Positions 41,797-53,400 of a DNA stretch of 64,000 nt are shown one piece after another (position 1 is the first letter of the stretch; each line of letters begins with the position of its first letter). The stretch covers positions 120,001-184,000 of the forward strand of contig JAJZUS010000003.1 in assembly GCA_021848365.1 (NCBI GenBank), given 5' to 3'. The DNA comes from Actinomycetes bacterium. Its GTDB lineage: Bacteria > Actinomycetota > Acidimicrobiia > Acidimicrobiales > RAAP-2. The notes beneath the pieces were generated by a model, which saw nothing but the letters and a program-made list of their open reading frames with translations, was not told where the DNA came from and did no database searches. The translations under genes were made by a program, and so were the position numbers.

Positions 41797-43091
41797 GCTC
41801 GATCGCCGACGCCCTGCTCGCGGGAGATCCCTCACTCTTCGTGGGCGACACGGCCCGTCGCTCCCTCGGCTGGCTGGATCACGTCGACCGCTACCTCGGC
41901 GAGTGGCTCGATCGGTTGGCCGCGGAGCTCCCGCACCACTACGAGCGGGTGCTGTTGCTCGGCATGGGTGGCTCCTCGTCGCCCGCGCGCTTCTACGCCG
42001 AGGAGCGGCCCGGGGCCGCGATCGCGGTCCTCGACACGTCGAATCCCGACACCGTGGCGGCGACCGACTTCTCCTCGGCCATCGTGATCGCGTCCTCGAA
42101 GTCGGGGTCGACGGTCGAGACCCAGACCCTGCTCGCCCACGCGCTCGCCCACGGCGCCCGCGAGCGCGACGTCGTGGTGATCACCGACCCGGGAACCTCG
42201 CTCGACGAGTGGGGTCGCAGCGTCGGGGCGCACGTCGTCCACGGTGATCCCGCGACCGGTGGCCGCTACTCGGCCCTCTCCCCCTTCGGGCTGGTGCCGG
42301 CGCTCTACTGCGGGTGGACGCCCGACGAGCTGCGGACGGTGCACCGCCCGCTCGACCGCGCTCGAGTCGAGGAGCTCCTCGCGCGGGCCGAGAGTGACCG
42401 CTTCGCCACCGAGGACGGGACGGGGACGTTCGGACTCCACGGCGATCCGGCGACCTCGGGTGGCGCCCTCTGGCTTGAGCAGTTGGTCGCCGAGAGCACC
42501 GGGAAGGAGGGACGCGGATACGTCCCCCTCGTCGAGGGGGACGGCGAGCCCTATCGGGTGGCGGAGATGCTCGACGACCAGGTGCTCACGGCGCTACTCG
42601 CCCGTCGCCTCGGCGTCGACCCCTTCGACCAGCCGAACGTGGAGTCGGCGAAGAGGGCGGTCTTTCGCCTCCTCGCCGTCGGCGCGGACGATCCCCAGGA
42701 CGGCGGGGACGATCCCCGGCGCGTCCTCGCGACCCCGGCTCGGCTGAGGACCCTGCAGGTGTACGGCCCACTGGAGATGGCGGAGGCGGTCGCTCCCCTG
42801 CGCGAGGCCGTCGAACGCGCCTACGGCCCCACCACGGCCAACCTCGGCCCGCGGTACCTGCACTCGACGGGACAACTGCACAAGGGCGGTCCGTCCTGTG
42901 CCGCGGTGCAGGTGATCGTGCGCCCGCGCAGCACCCCCCAGCGGATTCAGGGCCGTCACTACAGCTTCCACGACCTGCACCGAGCCCAGGCCCGGGCGGA
43001 CCTCCTGGCCATGCGCGAGGCGGGACGCCCGGTGGCCGTGGTCGACGTCGACGATCTCGACGAGGCGCGCGTGCTGCTCGGCGCCGAGTGA
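41793..43091 (+). CDS. pgi: Glucose-6-phosphate isomerase family protein (SIS domains)
   Basis: 432 residues with two SIS sugar-isomerase domains. LLLGMGGSSSPARFY near residue 52 and ASSKSGSTVETQTLLAH near 97 are the phosphosugar-binding loops; NLGPRYLHSTGQLHKGGPS near 350 matches the C-terminal PGI block. It resembles the PGI half of known transaldolase-PGI fusions, and here it is a separate gene overlapping tal by GTGA. Expected to interconvert glucose 6-phosphate and fructose 6-phosphate. Confidence 0.87.
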   Translation: MSSIADALLAGDPSLFVGDTARRSLGWLDHVDRYLGEWLDRLAAELPHHYERVLLLGMGGSSSPARFYAEERPGAAIAVLDTSNPDTVAATDFSSAIVIASSKSGSTVETQTLLAHALAHGARERDVVVITDPGTSLDEWGRSVGAHVVHGDPATGGRYSALSPFGLVPALYCGWTPDELRTVHRPLDRARVEELLARAESDRFATEDGTGTFGLHGDPATSGGALWLEQLVAESTGKEGRGYVPLVEGDGEPYRVAEMLDDQVLTALLARRLGVDPFDQPNVESAKRAVFRLLAVGADDPQDGGDDPRRVLATPARLRTLQVYGPLEMAEAVAPLREAVERAYGPTTANLGPRYLHSTGQLHKGGPSCAAVQVIVRPRSTPQRIQGRHYSFHDLHRAQARADLLAMREAGRPVAVVDVDDLDEARVLLGAE

Positions 43092-43107
43092 GCGTCGGCG
43101 GGGCCGT

Positions 43108-43113
43108 TAGGAT
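43108..43113 (+). promoter_or_regulatory. -10 element of fbiC (TAGGAT)
   Basis: Ends 6 nt before ATG 43120; leaderless arrangement. Confidence 0.5.
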
Positions 43114-43119
43114 GCGGCC

Positions 43120-45375
43120 ATGACGCTGATCGGGGACGTCAACACGTCCGACCTGGTCGCGGCGGGGGCGGCGGAGCTCGCGCCCGACGCGTACGCCGTT
43201 GCCCGCCGTCACCACGGGTACGTGGTGACCTACTCGCCGAAGGTCTTCATCCCCCTCACGCAGCTGTGTCGGGACCGCTGCGGCTACTGCACGTTCGCCC
43301 AGGCTCCGGCGCGGCTGACGTCGCCCTATCTTCCCCTCGACGAGGTCATGGAGATCGCACGCCGGGGCCAGGCGGCCGGCGTCACCGAGGCACTCTTCAC
43401 CCTGGGTGAGCGGCCCGAGCTGCGCTACGACGACGCCGCCCGGTGGCTCGCGGCGCGGGGCTACCGGTCCACCGTCGACTACGTGGCGGCCGCCGCCCAG
43501 ATGGTCCTCGAGGGGACCGGCCTGCTCCCCCACGCGAACGCCGGCGCGCTCTACCCCCACGAGCTCGCCCAGCTGCGACACGTGGCGGCCTCGCAGGGGA
43601 TGATGCTCGAGACCCTCGCCGACGTGCCGGCCCATCGTCTCTCTCCGGACAAGACGGCGGATCGACGACTGGCCACCCTGGACACGGCCGGAGAGCTGGG
43701 CATCGCCTTCACGACGGGGCTCCTCGTCGGGATCGGCGAGAGCCGGGTCGACCGGATCGAGACGTTGCTCGCCATCGCTCGCTCGCACGAGCGTCACGGG
43801 CACGTCCAGGAGGTCATCGTCCAGAACTTCCTGCCGAAGGCGCGAACCGCGATGGCCCAGTCACCGGCCGCCGATCCGGAGGAGTTCCGCTGGACCATCG
43901 CGGCAGCTCGCCTGCTGCTCCCGCCGGATATCCACCTGCAGGCCCCCCCGAACCTGAGCGACGACCCGGCCGGACTGCTCGCCTTCGGCATCGACGACTT
44001 CGGCGGGATCTCCCCCGTGACCCGGGACTTCGTGAACCCCGAGCGAGCCTGGCCGGCGGTCGAGACGCTGCGCCTCGAGGTCGAGGCTCAGGGCCTGCAC
44101 CTCGTGCCCCGACTCACGATCTACCCCGAGCACGCTCGTCGAGAGACGGAGTTCCTGGACGATGCGTTGCGCACGCCGGTGCGGGTCCTCTCGGACTCGA
44201 CGGGACGGGGGCGCGAGGATGACTGGGTGGCGGGTGCCGACGCCGATCCGCCAGCCCGTCGGACGGGGACGACCACCCCCGACGTACGGCGGATCCTCAC
44301 CGGCTACACCCCGGGGGACGCCCTCAGCCGCGAGGACTTGATCACCCTGTTCACGGCGCGCGGGGGCGACGTCGACGCCATCGCAGCCCTCGCCGACGAG
44401 GTGCGGCGCGATCGGGTGGGCGAGGACGTCACCTTCGTCGTCAACCGCAACATCAACTACACGAACGTCTGCACGTTCAAGTGTCGGTTCTGCGCCTTCT
44501 CCAAGGGACCACTCTCGCTCAACCTGCGGGGCGAGCCCTACCTGTTGACGTTGGACCAGATCGGCGAGCGGGTTCGGGAGGCGCGCGAGCGTGGCGCGAC
44601 GGAGGTCTGCCTGCAGGGAGGGATCCACCCGAACTTCGACGGTGACTACTACCTCGAGGTCGTCCGCGCGGTCCACGAGGCGTCGCCGGAGATGCACATC
44701 CACGCCTTCAGCGCCCTTGAGGTGTTCGAGGGGGCCCGTCGCTCGGGGCAGGACCTCGAGACCTACCTCGCGCGGTTGCGCGACGCGGGACTCAAGACTC
44801 TGCCCGGTACGGCGGCCGAGATCCTGCGCGACGACGTGCGCCAGGTGCTGTGCCCCGACAAGATCACGACGGAGCAGTGGATCAGCGTTCACCGGGCGGC
44901 CCACCGGGTCGGACTGCGCTCCAACATCACGATCATGTTCGGCGCGGTCGAGGATCCCGGCGCCTGGGCCGACCACCTGCTCGTTACGCGCCGGCTGCAG
45001 GAGGAGACGGGGGGTTTCACGGAGTTTGTCCCCCTCCCCTTCGTGCACATGGCCACGCCGTTGTTCCTACGGGGTCGGTCCCGCAAGGGTGGCACGTTCC
45101 GCGAGGTGCTCCTCATGCACGCGGTCGCCCGCCTCCACTACGCGACGCTCATCGACAACATCCAGGTGAGCTGGGTCAAGCTCGGCGTCGACGGGGTGCG
45201 CCGCATCCTCGAGTCGGGAGCCAACGACCTCGGGGGGACGCTCATGGAGGAGAACATCTCCCGGGCGGCGGGTGCGACTCACGGCCAGGAGCTCGACGCG
45301 AGAGCGCTGGCCGAGGTCGTCGCACCGCTCGGGCGGCCCCTCGTGCAGCGCACCACCCTCTACGGCCGCCCGTGA
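43120..45375 (+). CDS. fbiC: Bifunctional FO synthase FbiC (CofG-CofH fusion)
   Basis: 751 residues with two radical-SAM domains. N-terminal CofG part: Cys50-x3-Cys54-x2-Cys57 (CRDRCGYC). C-terminal CofH part: Cys451-x3-Cys455-x2-Cys458 (CTFKCRFC). Together they build the deazaflavin FO from tyrosine and a ribitylated pyrimidine, the committed step to coenzyme F420. The fused form is typical of actinobacteria. It follows the tkt-tal-pgi genes and overlaps the LOG gene by GTGA. Confidence 0.96.
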   Translation: MTLIGDVNTSDLVAAGAAELAPDAYAVARRHHGYVVTYSPKVFIPLTQLCRDRCGYCTFAQAPARLTSPYLPLDEVMEIARRGQAAGVTEALFTLGERPELRYDDAARWLAARGYRSTVDYVAAAAQMVLEGTGLLPHANAGALYPHELAQLRHVAASQGMMLETLADVPAHRLSPDKTADRRLATLDTAGELGIAFTTGLLVGIGESRVDRIETLLAIARSHERHGHVQEVIVQNFLPKARTAMAQSPAADPEEFRWTIAAARLLLPPDIHLQAPPNLSDDPAGLLAFGIDDFGGISPVTRDFVNPERAWPAVETLRLEVEAQGLHLVPRLTIYPEHARRETEFLDDALRTPVRVLSDSTGRGREDDWVAGADADPPARRTGTTTPDVRRILTGYTPGDALSREDLITLFTARGGDVDAIAALADEVRRDRVGEDVTFVVNRNINYTNVCTFKCRFCAFSKGPLSLNLRGEPYLLTLDQIGERVREARERGATEVCLQGGIHPNFDGDYYLEVVRAVHEASPEMHIHAFSALEVFEGARRSGQDLETYLARLRDAGLKTLPGTAAEILRDDVRQVLCPDKITTEQWISVHRAAHRVGLRSNITIMFGAVEDPGAWADHLLVTRRLQEETGGFTEFVPLPFVHMATPLFLRGRSRKGGTFREVLLMHAVARLHYATLIDNIQVSWVKLGVDGVRRILESGANDLGGTLMEENISRAAGATHGQELDARALAEVVAPLGRPLVQRTTLYGRP

Positions 45376-46349
45376 CGGATCCCTCGGTCGAGGAGTTCCT
45401 GCTCCGCAGCGGACTGGCCCGCGAACTCGACGAGGCACAGCTCGCCGAGCTGCGAACCCTGCTCTCCGACGTGACGAGCCTGGCGCGAGCCGGAGGGGGC
45501 GTGCGTGACTTGGCGGTCGCCTCGCGGTCGATGCGCGAACTGCTCGACGCGGCCCGCGTCTTCTCTCCGTGGCACGATCGCCCCAAGCTCACCGTGTTCG
45601 GGTCCGCCCGGGTCACCCCGGGCAGCCCCCTCTACGAGCAGGCCCGTCACCTGGCGGCCGAGATGGTCGCACGGGGCTGGATGGTGGTCACGGGCGCGGG
45701 ACCCGGCATCATGGCCGCGGCGTCCGAGGGCGCGGGACGTGACGGAGCCCTCGGTGTCAACATCGCGCTGCCGTTCGAACAGTCCCCGAACCCCTACGTC
45801 GACGCCGACTCCCGCCTGGTCGAGATGAAGTACTTCTTCACCCGTAAGGTCGCCCTGACGAAGGAGTCGCGGGCCTTCGCCTTCTTCCCGGGCGGCATCG
45901 GCACGATGGACGAGGCCTTCGAGATCCTCACCCTCGTCCATACCGGCAAGACGACCCCCGCTCCGATGGTGATGATCGACGTGCCCGGCGGCGAGTACTG
46001 GACGCACTGGTGGGATTTCATGCGCGACGGGGTGATCCACGGCGGTTACCTCGAGGCCGACGCCGCTCGTCTGGTGACGTTCTGCCACGACGTCGACGGC
46101 GCCCGTGCCGCGATCGAGCACTTCTACCGCCACTTCCGTGATGTGCGACGCGCCGACGGTCGGGCCACCATCGACCTCGATCGACCCCTGCGCCCCGACG
46201 AGGTCGAGCGGCTGAGGGACGTGGTTCCGGCGTTCGCGAGTGGCGCCGGATTCGTGGCCGGTCCCGGAGCCACGGTGTCCTTCGACTTCGACGGTCGTCG
46301 CTTCGTCGAGCTGCGTCGACTGATCGACGCGATCAACGACCTGGACTAG
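45372..46349 (+). CDS. LOG-family (TIGR00730-like) nucleotide phosphoribohydrolase
   Basis: 325 residues. The Rossmann-like LOG core (~70-245) has VFGSARVTPGSPLYEQA, VTGAGPGIMAAASEGA and the signature PGGIGTMDEAFE. LOG proteins split cytokinin or purine nucleoside 5'-monophosphates to base and ribose 5-phosphate. N- and C-terminal extensions of ~65 and ~75 residues make it longer than typical LOG (about 190), so the substrate may differ. Overlaps fbiC by GTGA and shares CTAG with the convergent sirtuin. Confidence 0.82.
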   Translation: MTDPSVEEFLLRSGLARELDEAQLAELRTLLSDVTSLARAGGGVRDLAVASRSMRELLDAARVFSPWHDRPKLTVFGSARVTPGSPLYEQARHLAAEMVARGWMVVTGAGPGIMAAASEGAGRDGALGVNIALPFEQSPNPYVDADSRLVEMKYFFTRKVALTKESRAFAFFPGGIGTMDEAFEILTLVHTGKTTPAPMVMIDVPGGEYWTHWWDFMRDGVIHGGYLEADAARLVTFCHDVDGARAAIEHFYRHFRDVRRADGRATIDLDRPLRPDEVERLRDVVPAFASGAGFVAGPGATVSFDFDGRRFVELRRLIDAINDLD

Positions 46350-47131
46350 TCGCCGAGATCGAGGATCGACGGGACGACCTCGTCGATGTCGCCCCGCACG
46401 ACCAGGCGAGCGACGTCGTCCAGGCGGGTCGGCTCGGCGTTCACGATGACGAGGTCTCGTCCCGCGCGGGCGAGATCGTCGGCGAGCTGGGCCACGGGCC
46501 GCACGCTGAGCGTCGAGCCGACGGCGAGCAGCAGGTCGGCCCGGGCGAACCAGTCGACCGTGCGGCTCCAGTCGGTCGGATCGAGAGCGTCACCGAAGCG
46601 CACGATGTCGACGGAGAGGACGCCCTCGCAGAGCCGTCCGTCGAGCATCTCGTCGCAGCGCGGGTCCGGCTCTCCGTGCCGCACGCGCCGCACGGCACGG
46701 GCGGTGGGTCCGCGAGCCCCGCACCGGAGGCAGCGAGTCCGATCGAGGCGACCGTGGATCTCGATGAGTCGCTCCGGCGGCGTGCCGGCGGCCCGGTGCA
46801 GGCCGTCGACGTTCTGGGTCACGATCCCGGCGAGTCGTCCCGCGCGGGCGGCCTGGGCGAGGGCGAGGTGGGCTCGCGTCGGCGCCGGGAGCGTCCGGTT
46901 CGGATCGCTGAGACGTCGCCAGGCCGCGTGGCGGGTTGGGGGGTCGGAACGGTAGACGTCGGCGCGACTGGCTCGCTCGGCGGCGGGGTCTCGGGTCCAG
47001 AGTCCCTGCGGGCCCCGATAGTCGGGGATGCCGGCGGCCGTCGAGATCCCCGCACCGGTGAGGACGAGAACGTTCGAGGCGTCCGCGAGGGCCGTCGCCG
47101 CCCGGCGGATCGCCGAGTGCGAGTCGGTCAC
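46346..47131 (-). CDS. Sir2-family NAD-dependent protein deacylase
   Basis: 262 residues. NAD motifs GAGISTAAGIPDYRG near residue 26 and TQNVDGLH near 106; catalytic His in EIHG. The zinc region has the first pair CLRCG but the second Cys pair reads Cys-x8-Cys (RCDEMLDGRLCEG) instead of Cys-x2-Cys. The second half VRFGDALDP, GSTLSVRPVA and IVNAEPT is normal. Removes acyl groups from lysines using NAD. It is coupled by GTGA to a 67-residue gene that is itself coupled to an acyl-CoA synthetase, suggesting the synthetase is a substrate. Confidence 0.87.
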   Translation of the reverse strand: MTDSHSAIRRAATALADASNVLVLTGAGISTAAGIPDYRGPQGLWTRDPAAERASRADVYRSDPPTRHAAWRRLSDPNRTLPAPTRAHLALAQAARAGRLAGIVTQNVDGLHRAAGTPPERLIEIHGRLDRTRCLRCGARGPTARAVRRVRHGEPDPRCDEMLDGRLCEGVLSVDIVRFGDALDPTDWSRTVDWFARADLLLAVGSTLSVRPVAQLADDLARAGRDLVIVNAEPTRLDDVARLVVRGDIDEVVPSILDLGD

Positions 47132-47327
47132 TCGACGAGGTCGGAGGAGTCGCGGACCAGGGCGGCAGCCTTCACCAGACTGCGCCGCGCGCGCGCCAGG
47201 CGGCGCTCCAGCTCGCGGGCGTCGTCGTCGCCGGGATCGCGCATCTGCGCCCGCACGACGGAGAAGATGGCCTCGTCCAGCCGCCGCCCCACGTCCTCGA
47301 TGGCGTCGGCGATCTCCCCCAGATCGC

Positions 47328-47331
<4 letters not shown>
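47128..47331 (-). CDS. 67-residue helical protein of unknown function
   Basis: Almost entirely helical and charged (IADAIEDVGRRLDEAIFSVV, then ELERRLARARRSLVKAA), with a coiled-coil-like heptad pattern. GTGA overlaps link it to the acyl-CoA synthetase upstream and the sirtuin downstream, which supports real translation. No family recognised; an adaptor between the two is only a guess. Confidence 0.6.
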
Positions 47332-48944
<1,613 letters not shown>

Positions 48945-48971
48945 GGTCCCCCTCACTCTCGTGATAGCCCG

Positions 48972-48977
48972 ATGCTA
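48972..48977 (-). promoter_or_regulatory. -10 element of the acyl-CoA synthetase gene (TAGCAT)
   Basis: Predicts a ~20-nt leader that contains the Shine-Dalgarno before ATG 48944. Confidence 0.4.
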
Positions 48978-48997
48978 CCGAGCGGGAATGCCCCCCC

Positions 48998-50425
48998 TCA
49001 CCAGGAGAGGGCACCCGGGGCTACCGGGGCGGGCAGATCGGTGCGTCCGCGCAGGCTTCGGTCGACCGCCGCGGCCGCGCTGCGCCCCTCGGCGATCGCC
49101 CACACGACCAGGCTCTGTCCCCGAACGCCGTCCCCGCAGGCAAAGACCGGTGCGCCCGACCCGTCCGCGGGGACGCGCCAGTTGGAATCCACCGCGATCG
49201 TCCCACGCTCGGTACGAGTGCGCTCACTCGTCCCCTCCAGCACCCCGAGTTCGGGACCGAGGAACCCCGCCGCCACGATCACGAGGTCGGCCCGCAGGGT
49301 GCTCGCCTCACCGTTGTGGCGGTCTCGGAGCACGAGCCCACTCGTCCGTCCGTCGCCCTCGAAGCGCATCGTCTCGAGGGCGAAGAGCCGGTCGCCACCC
49401 TCCTCGTGGGCCGACGTCGTCTTGAACAGGCGCGCCATGGTGGGCCACGGCTGATCGGTCGGTCGCTCGTCGGGGGGTCGGTCCAGGATCTCGATTTGGG
49501 TGACCGACGCGGCGCCCTGACGGTGCGCGGTGCCGAGGCAGTCGGCCCCCGTGTCGCCGCCGCCCAGGATCACGACGTGCCGGGCGCGGGCGTCGATCGC
49601 CGACGCGGTGCTCGCGCTCGACGCGCGGTTGGCTGCCTCCAGGTACTCCATGGCGAGCACCACTCCGTCGCGGTCACTGCCGGGAACGTCGATGCGGCGG
49701 GCGCGGGTCGCACCGACCGCGAGTACCACGGCGTCGTAGGTGCGGCGCAGGTCGGCGAGGGGGGTCCCGCCCTCCCCCACCACGACGCCGGTGCGGAAGC
49801 GCACGCCGGCGTCGTGCAGGACGTCGAGTCGACGATCGAGGACGGCCTTGTCGAGTTTGAAGTTCGGGATCCCGTAGCGCAGGAGCCCACCGATGGCGTC
49901 CTGGCGTTCTAGGACGTCCACGGCGTGTCCCGCCACGCGCAGCTGGGCGGCCGCGGCGAGTCCCGCCGGACCCGAGCCGACCACGGCCACCCGAAATCCG
50001 GTCTCCTCGCCCGGGGGAGGCCCGACGGGCAACCCTCGCGAGAAGGCGTGCTCGGCCACCTCGTACTCCACGCGCTCGATGGTGACGGGCGCGTCCCCGA
50101 TCCCGAGGACGCAGGCCGACTCGCAGGGCGCGGGGCAGAGGCGACCCGTGAACTCGGGGAAGTTGTTAGTGGCGAAGAGGAGTCGGGCGGCGTCCTGCCA
50201 CTCCTCTCGCCAGACGGCGTCGTTGAAGCGGGGGATCCGGTTGCCGAGCGGGCAGCCCTGGGTGCAGAACGGGATGCCACAGTCCATGCAGCGAGCCGCC
50301 TGCGTAGCGACCTCGTCGTCGGCCTGGGGCTCGTAGACCTCGCGCCAGTCGCGCAGGCGCACCTCGACCGGGCGGGTGCGGGGGCCACGGCGCGGGAACT
50401 CGAGGAAACCAGTGGGCTTACCCAT
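48998..50425 (-). CDS. gltD: Glutamate synthase (NADPH) small subunit
   Basis: 475 residues. N-terminal iron-sulfur region with CMDCGIPFCTQGCPLGNRIP and CPAPCESACVLGI; FAD motif GSGPAGLAAAAQLRVAGH near residue 150; NADP Rossmann motif ILGGGDTGADCLGTA near 290. Passes NADPH electrons through FAD and FeS to GltB. ATG 50425 overlaps the gltB stop by 8 nt (ATGGGTAA), giving tight coupling. Confidence 0.95.
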   Translation of the reverse strand: MGKPTGFLEFPRRGPRTRPVEVRLRDWREVYEPQADDEVATQAARCMDCGIPFCTQGCPLGNRIPRFNDAVWREEWQDAARLLFATNNFPEFTGRLCPAPCESACVLGIGDAPVTIERVEYEVAEHAFSRGLPVGPPPGEETGFRVAVVGSGPAGLAAAAQLRVAGHAVDVLERQDAIGGLLRYGIPNFKLDKAVLDRRLDVLHDAGVRFRTGVVVGEGGTPLADLRRTYDAVVLAVGATRARRIDVPGSDRDGVVLAMEYLEAANRASSASTASAIDARARHVVILGGGDTGADCLGTAHRQGAASVTQIEILDRPPDERPTDQPWPTMARLFKTTSAHEEGGDRLFALETMRFEGDGRTSGLVLRDRHNGEASTLRADLVIVAAGFLGPELGVLEGTSERTRTERGTIAVDSNWRVPADGSGAPVFACGDGVRGQSLVVWAIAEGRSAAAAVDRSLRGRTDLPAPVAPGALSW

Positions 50426-53400
50426 TGCGCTGACCATCCCGTGCTCGCTGGTACTCCGAGGTCTCGATTCGCAGGAAGTCCATCCGACTCCGCCGCCAGT
50501 CGTCGAGCAGTGCGCGGGCCGTGGGCGAGCCCGTCGCCTCGTGGTAGCGGGCCAGTAGGCCACGGAGTCGCTCGTCGTCCTCGTACTCGAGGGGATCGGT
50601 CTCGTAGACGCCGGCACTCAGAACGTCGTGGGCCCGCCCGTCCGGGTCGTGCAGGTAGAGCGTCCCCCCGGACATGCCGGCGGCGAGGTTGCGGCCCACG
50701 GGGCCCAGGATCACGAGAACCCCCCCGGTCATGTACTCGGCCGCGTGGTCCCCGGCGCCCTCGACGACGATCGTCGCACCCGAGTTGCGCACCCCGCAGC
50801 GCTCCCCCACGACACCGGCGAGGAAGATCTCGCCGCTCGTCGCGCCGTACCCGATGACGTTCCCGGCGATGATGTCGCGTCGCACGTCGAGGTGGGCCCC
50901 GGGGGTGGGCCGTACGATCAGTCGCCCGCCCGAGAGCCCCTTGCCGACGTAGTCGTTGGCGTCGCCGACGAGCTCGATCGTCATCCCCGCGGGCAGGAAG
51001 GCGCCGAGGCTCTGTCCCGCCGATCCCCGCAGTCGCAGCACCACGGTGTCGTCCTCGAGTCGTCGGACTCCGAGGGCGCGCGTGAGGGCGCTCCCGGTGA
51101 GGGTGCCGACGGCCCGGTGGACGTTCGTGACCGGTCCCGAGTAGTCGAACCGCTTCCCGGCGGCGACGGCGGCGAGCGCCTCGTCACGAAAGGCGTGGTC
51201 CAGGGCCCCGTCCAGCTCGTGGTCCTGGGCCGTGGTGCGCCGGCGCTGATCGGGTGGGGTCGTCTCCAGGAGTCGCCCGAGGTCCACCCCTCGTGCGTCG
51301 TCCACCGTCCGCGCGCGTAGGCGCGTCGCGTCGCCGATCACCTCGTCGAGCGAGCGCGCTCCGATCCGGCTGAGGATCTCGCGAACGTCCTCGGCGATGA
51401 ACTGGAAGAAGTTCTCGACGAACTCGGGGCGACCGGTGAAGCGCTGCCGGAGTTCGGGGTTCTGGGTCGCGATGCCCACCGGGCAGGTGTCGAGGTGACA
51501 GACCCGCATCATCACGCAGCCCGACACGACGAGGGGCGCGGTGGCGAAGCCGAACTCCTCGGCGCCGAGCAGGGCCGCGATCACCACGTCGCGACCGGTC
51601 TTCAACTGGCCGTCGACCTGGAGGGTCACTCGGGAGCGCAGGCCGTTCGCGGCGAGGGTCTGGTGCGCCTCGGCGAGACCGATCTCCCACGGAGTCCCGG
51701 CGTGCTTGAGCGAGGTCAGCGGGGCCGCCCCGGTCCCGCCGTCGTGACCGGAGATCAGGATGACGTCGGCGTGGGCCTTCGCCACTCCGGCCGCGATGGT
51801 GCCCACTCCCTGCTCGCTCACCAACTTGACGTGGATGCGTGCCGCGTCGTTCGCGTTCTTCAGGTCGTAGATGAGCTGCTTGAGGTCCTCGATGGAGTAG
51901 ATGTCGTGGTGGGGCGGGGGCGAGATCAGGCCGACGCCGGGCGTGGAGTGGCGGGTGGCGGCGATCCAGGGGTACACCTTCGTCCCGGGCAGTTGGCCGC
52001 CCTCCCCCGGCTTCGCGCCCTGGGCCATCTTGATCTGGAGGTCGTCAGCGTTCACCAGGTACCGCATGGTCACCCCGAAGCGCCCCGACGCCACCTGCTT
52101 AATCGCCGAGCGACGGTTCTCGCGCGGATCGCTCACGTCGAAACGGTCCTCGTCCTCGCCGCCCTCACCAGTGTTGGACTTGGCGCCCAGCCGATTCATG
52201 GCGACGGCGAGGGTGGTGTGCGCCTCCTCGCTGATGGAGCCGTAGGACATGGCACCCGTCGAGAACCGCGCGAGGATCGATGTGGCCGGCTCGACCTCGT
52301 CGAGGGGGACGGGATCGGTCGCGTCGACGAAGTCGAGGAGGGAGCGCAGCGTGACTCGCCCCCGGTCCTGGTCGTCGACGAGCTGGGTGTACTCGCGGAA
52401 GACGTCGTAGCGACCCGTGCGGGTCGCGTGCTGGAGCTTCTGAACCGTATGGGGATTGAAGAGGTGGATCTCGCCGTCGCGACGCCACTGGTACTCGCCC
52501 GCGTCGGTCAGGTCGGCGTCGGGGTGGTGGTAGGCCTCACGGTGCCAGCTGAGGACGTCCTGGGCCAGGCGGGTGAGGTCCGCTCCCCCGACGGGAGCTC
52601 GTAGGTCCGGGAAGTAGCGGCGCAGGACGTCGTCGCCGAGGCCCGTCGCCTCGAAGAGCTGGCTGCCCACGTAGCTCGCGACGGTGCTGACGCCCATCTT
52701 GGACATGACCTTGACGAGGCCCTTGGTGAGCGCCTTCGCGTACTGGTAGCGGCCCGTCCCGGCGGCGGCCGGGTCGATCTCGCCGCGCTCGACGAGCGCG
52801 TCGATCGTCTCGTAGGCGAGATAGGGGCAGACGGCCGACGCCCCGAAGCCCAGCAGGAGCGACACGTGGTGGATCTCGCGAACGTCGCCCGCCTCGACGA
52901 CCAGCGCAGCTCGGGTCCGCAGGTGCTCCGCGACGAGTCGGTGGTGGACCGAGGCGACGAGCAGGAGGCTCGGGATCGCGGCTCGCTCGGCGGTGGCGTT
53001 GCGGTCGGAGAGGATGACGAGGTTGGCACCCCCACGTATCGCCGCGACGGCGCGCTCGCCGAGCTCGTCGATCGCCGAGGCGAGTCGTTCGCCGGCGGGC
53101 GCGTCGCCCCCGGCCGCAAAGAGCCCGTCGAGCGTCACGGGCGAGAAGCCCGTGACGCGATCGCTCTCGTCGATGTAGCGAAGCTTCGCGAGGTCCTCGT
53201 TCGTGAGCACCGGTGACGCCAGGACGATCTGGCGGCAGTGCGCGGGACTCTCGCTCAACAGGTTGTCCTCGCCGCCGATGGTCACGCGAGTCGCGGTGAC
53301 GAGCTCCTCGCGGATCGCGTCGAGCGGGGGGTTCGTCACCTGGGCGAAGAGTTGGCTGAAGTAGTCGAAGACGCTGCGTGGCCGCGTCGAGAGGACGGCC

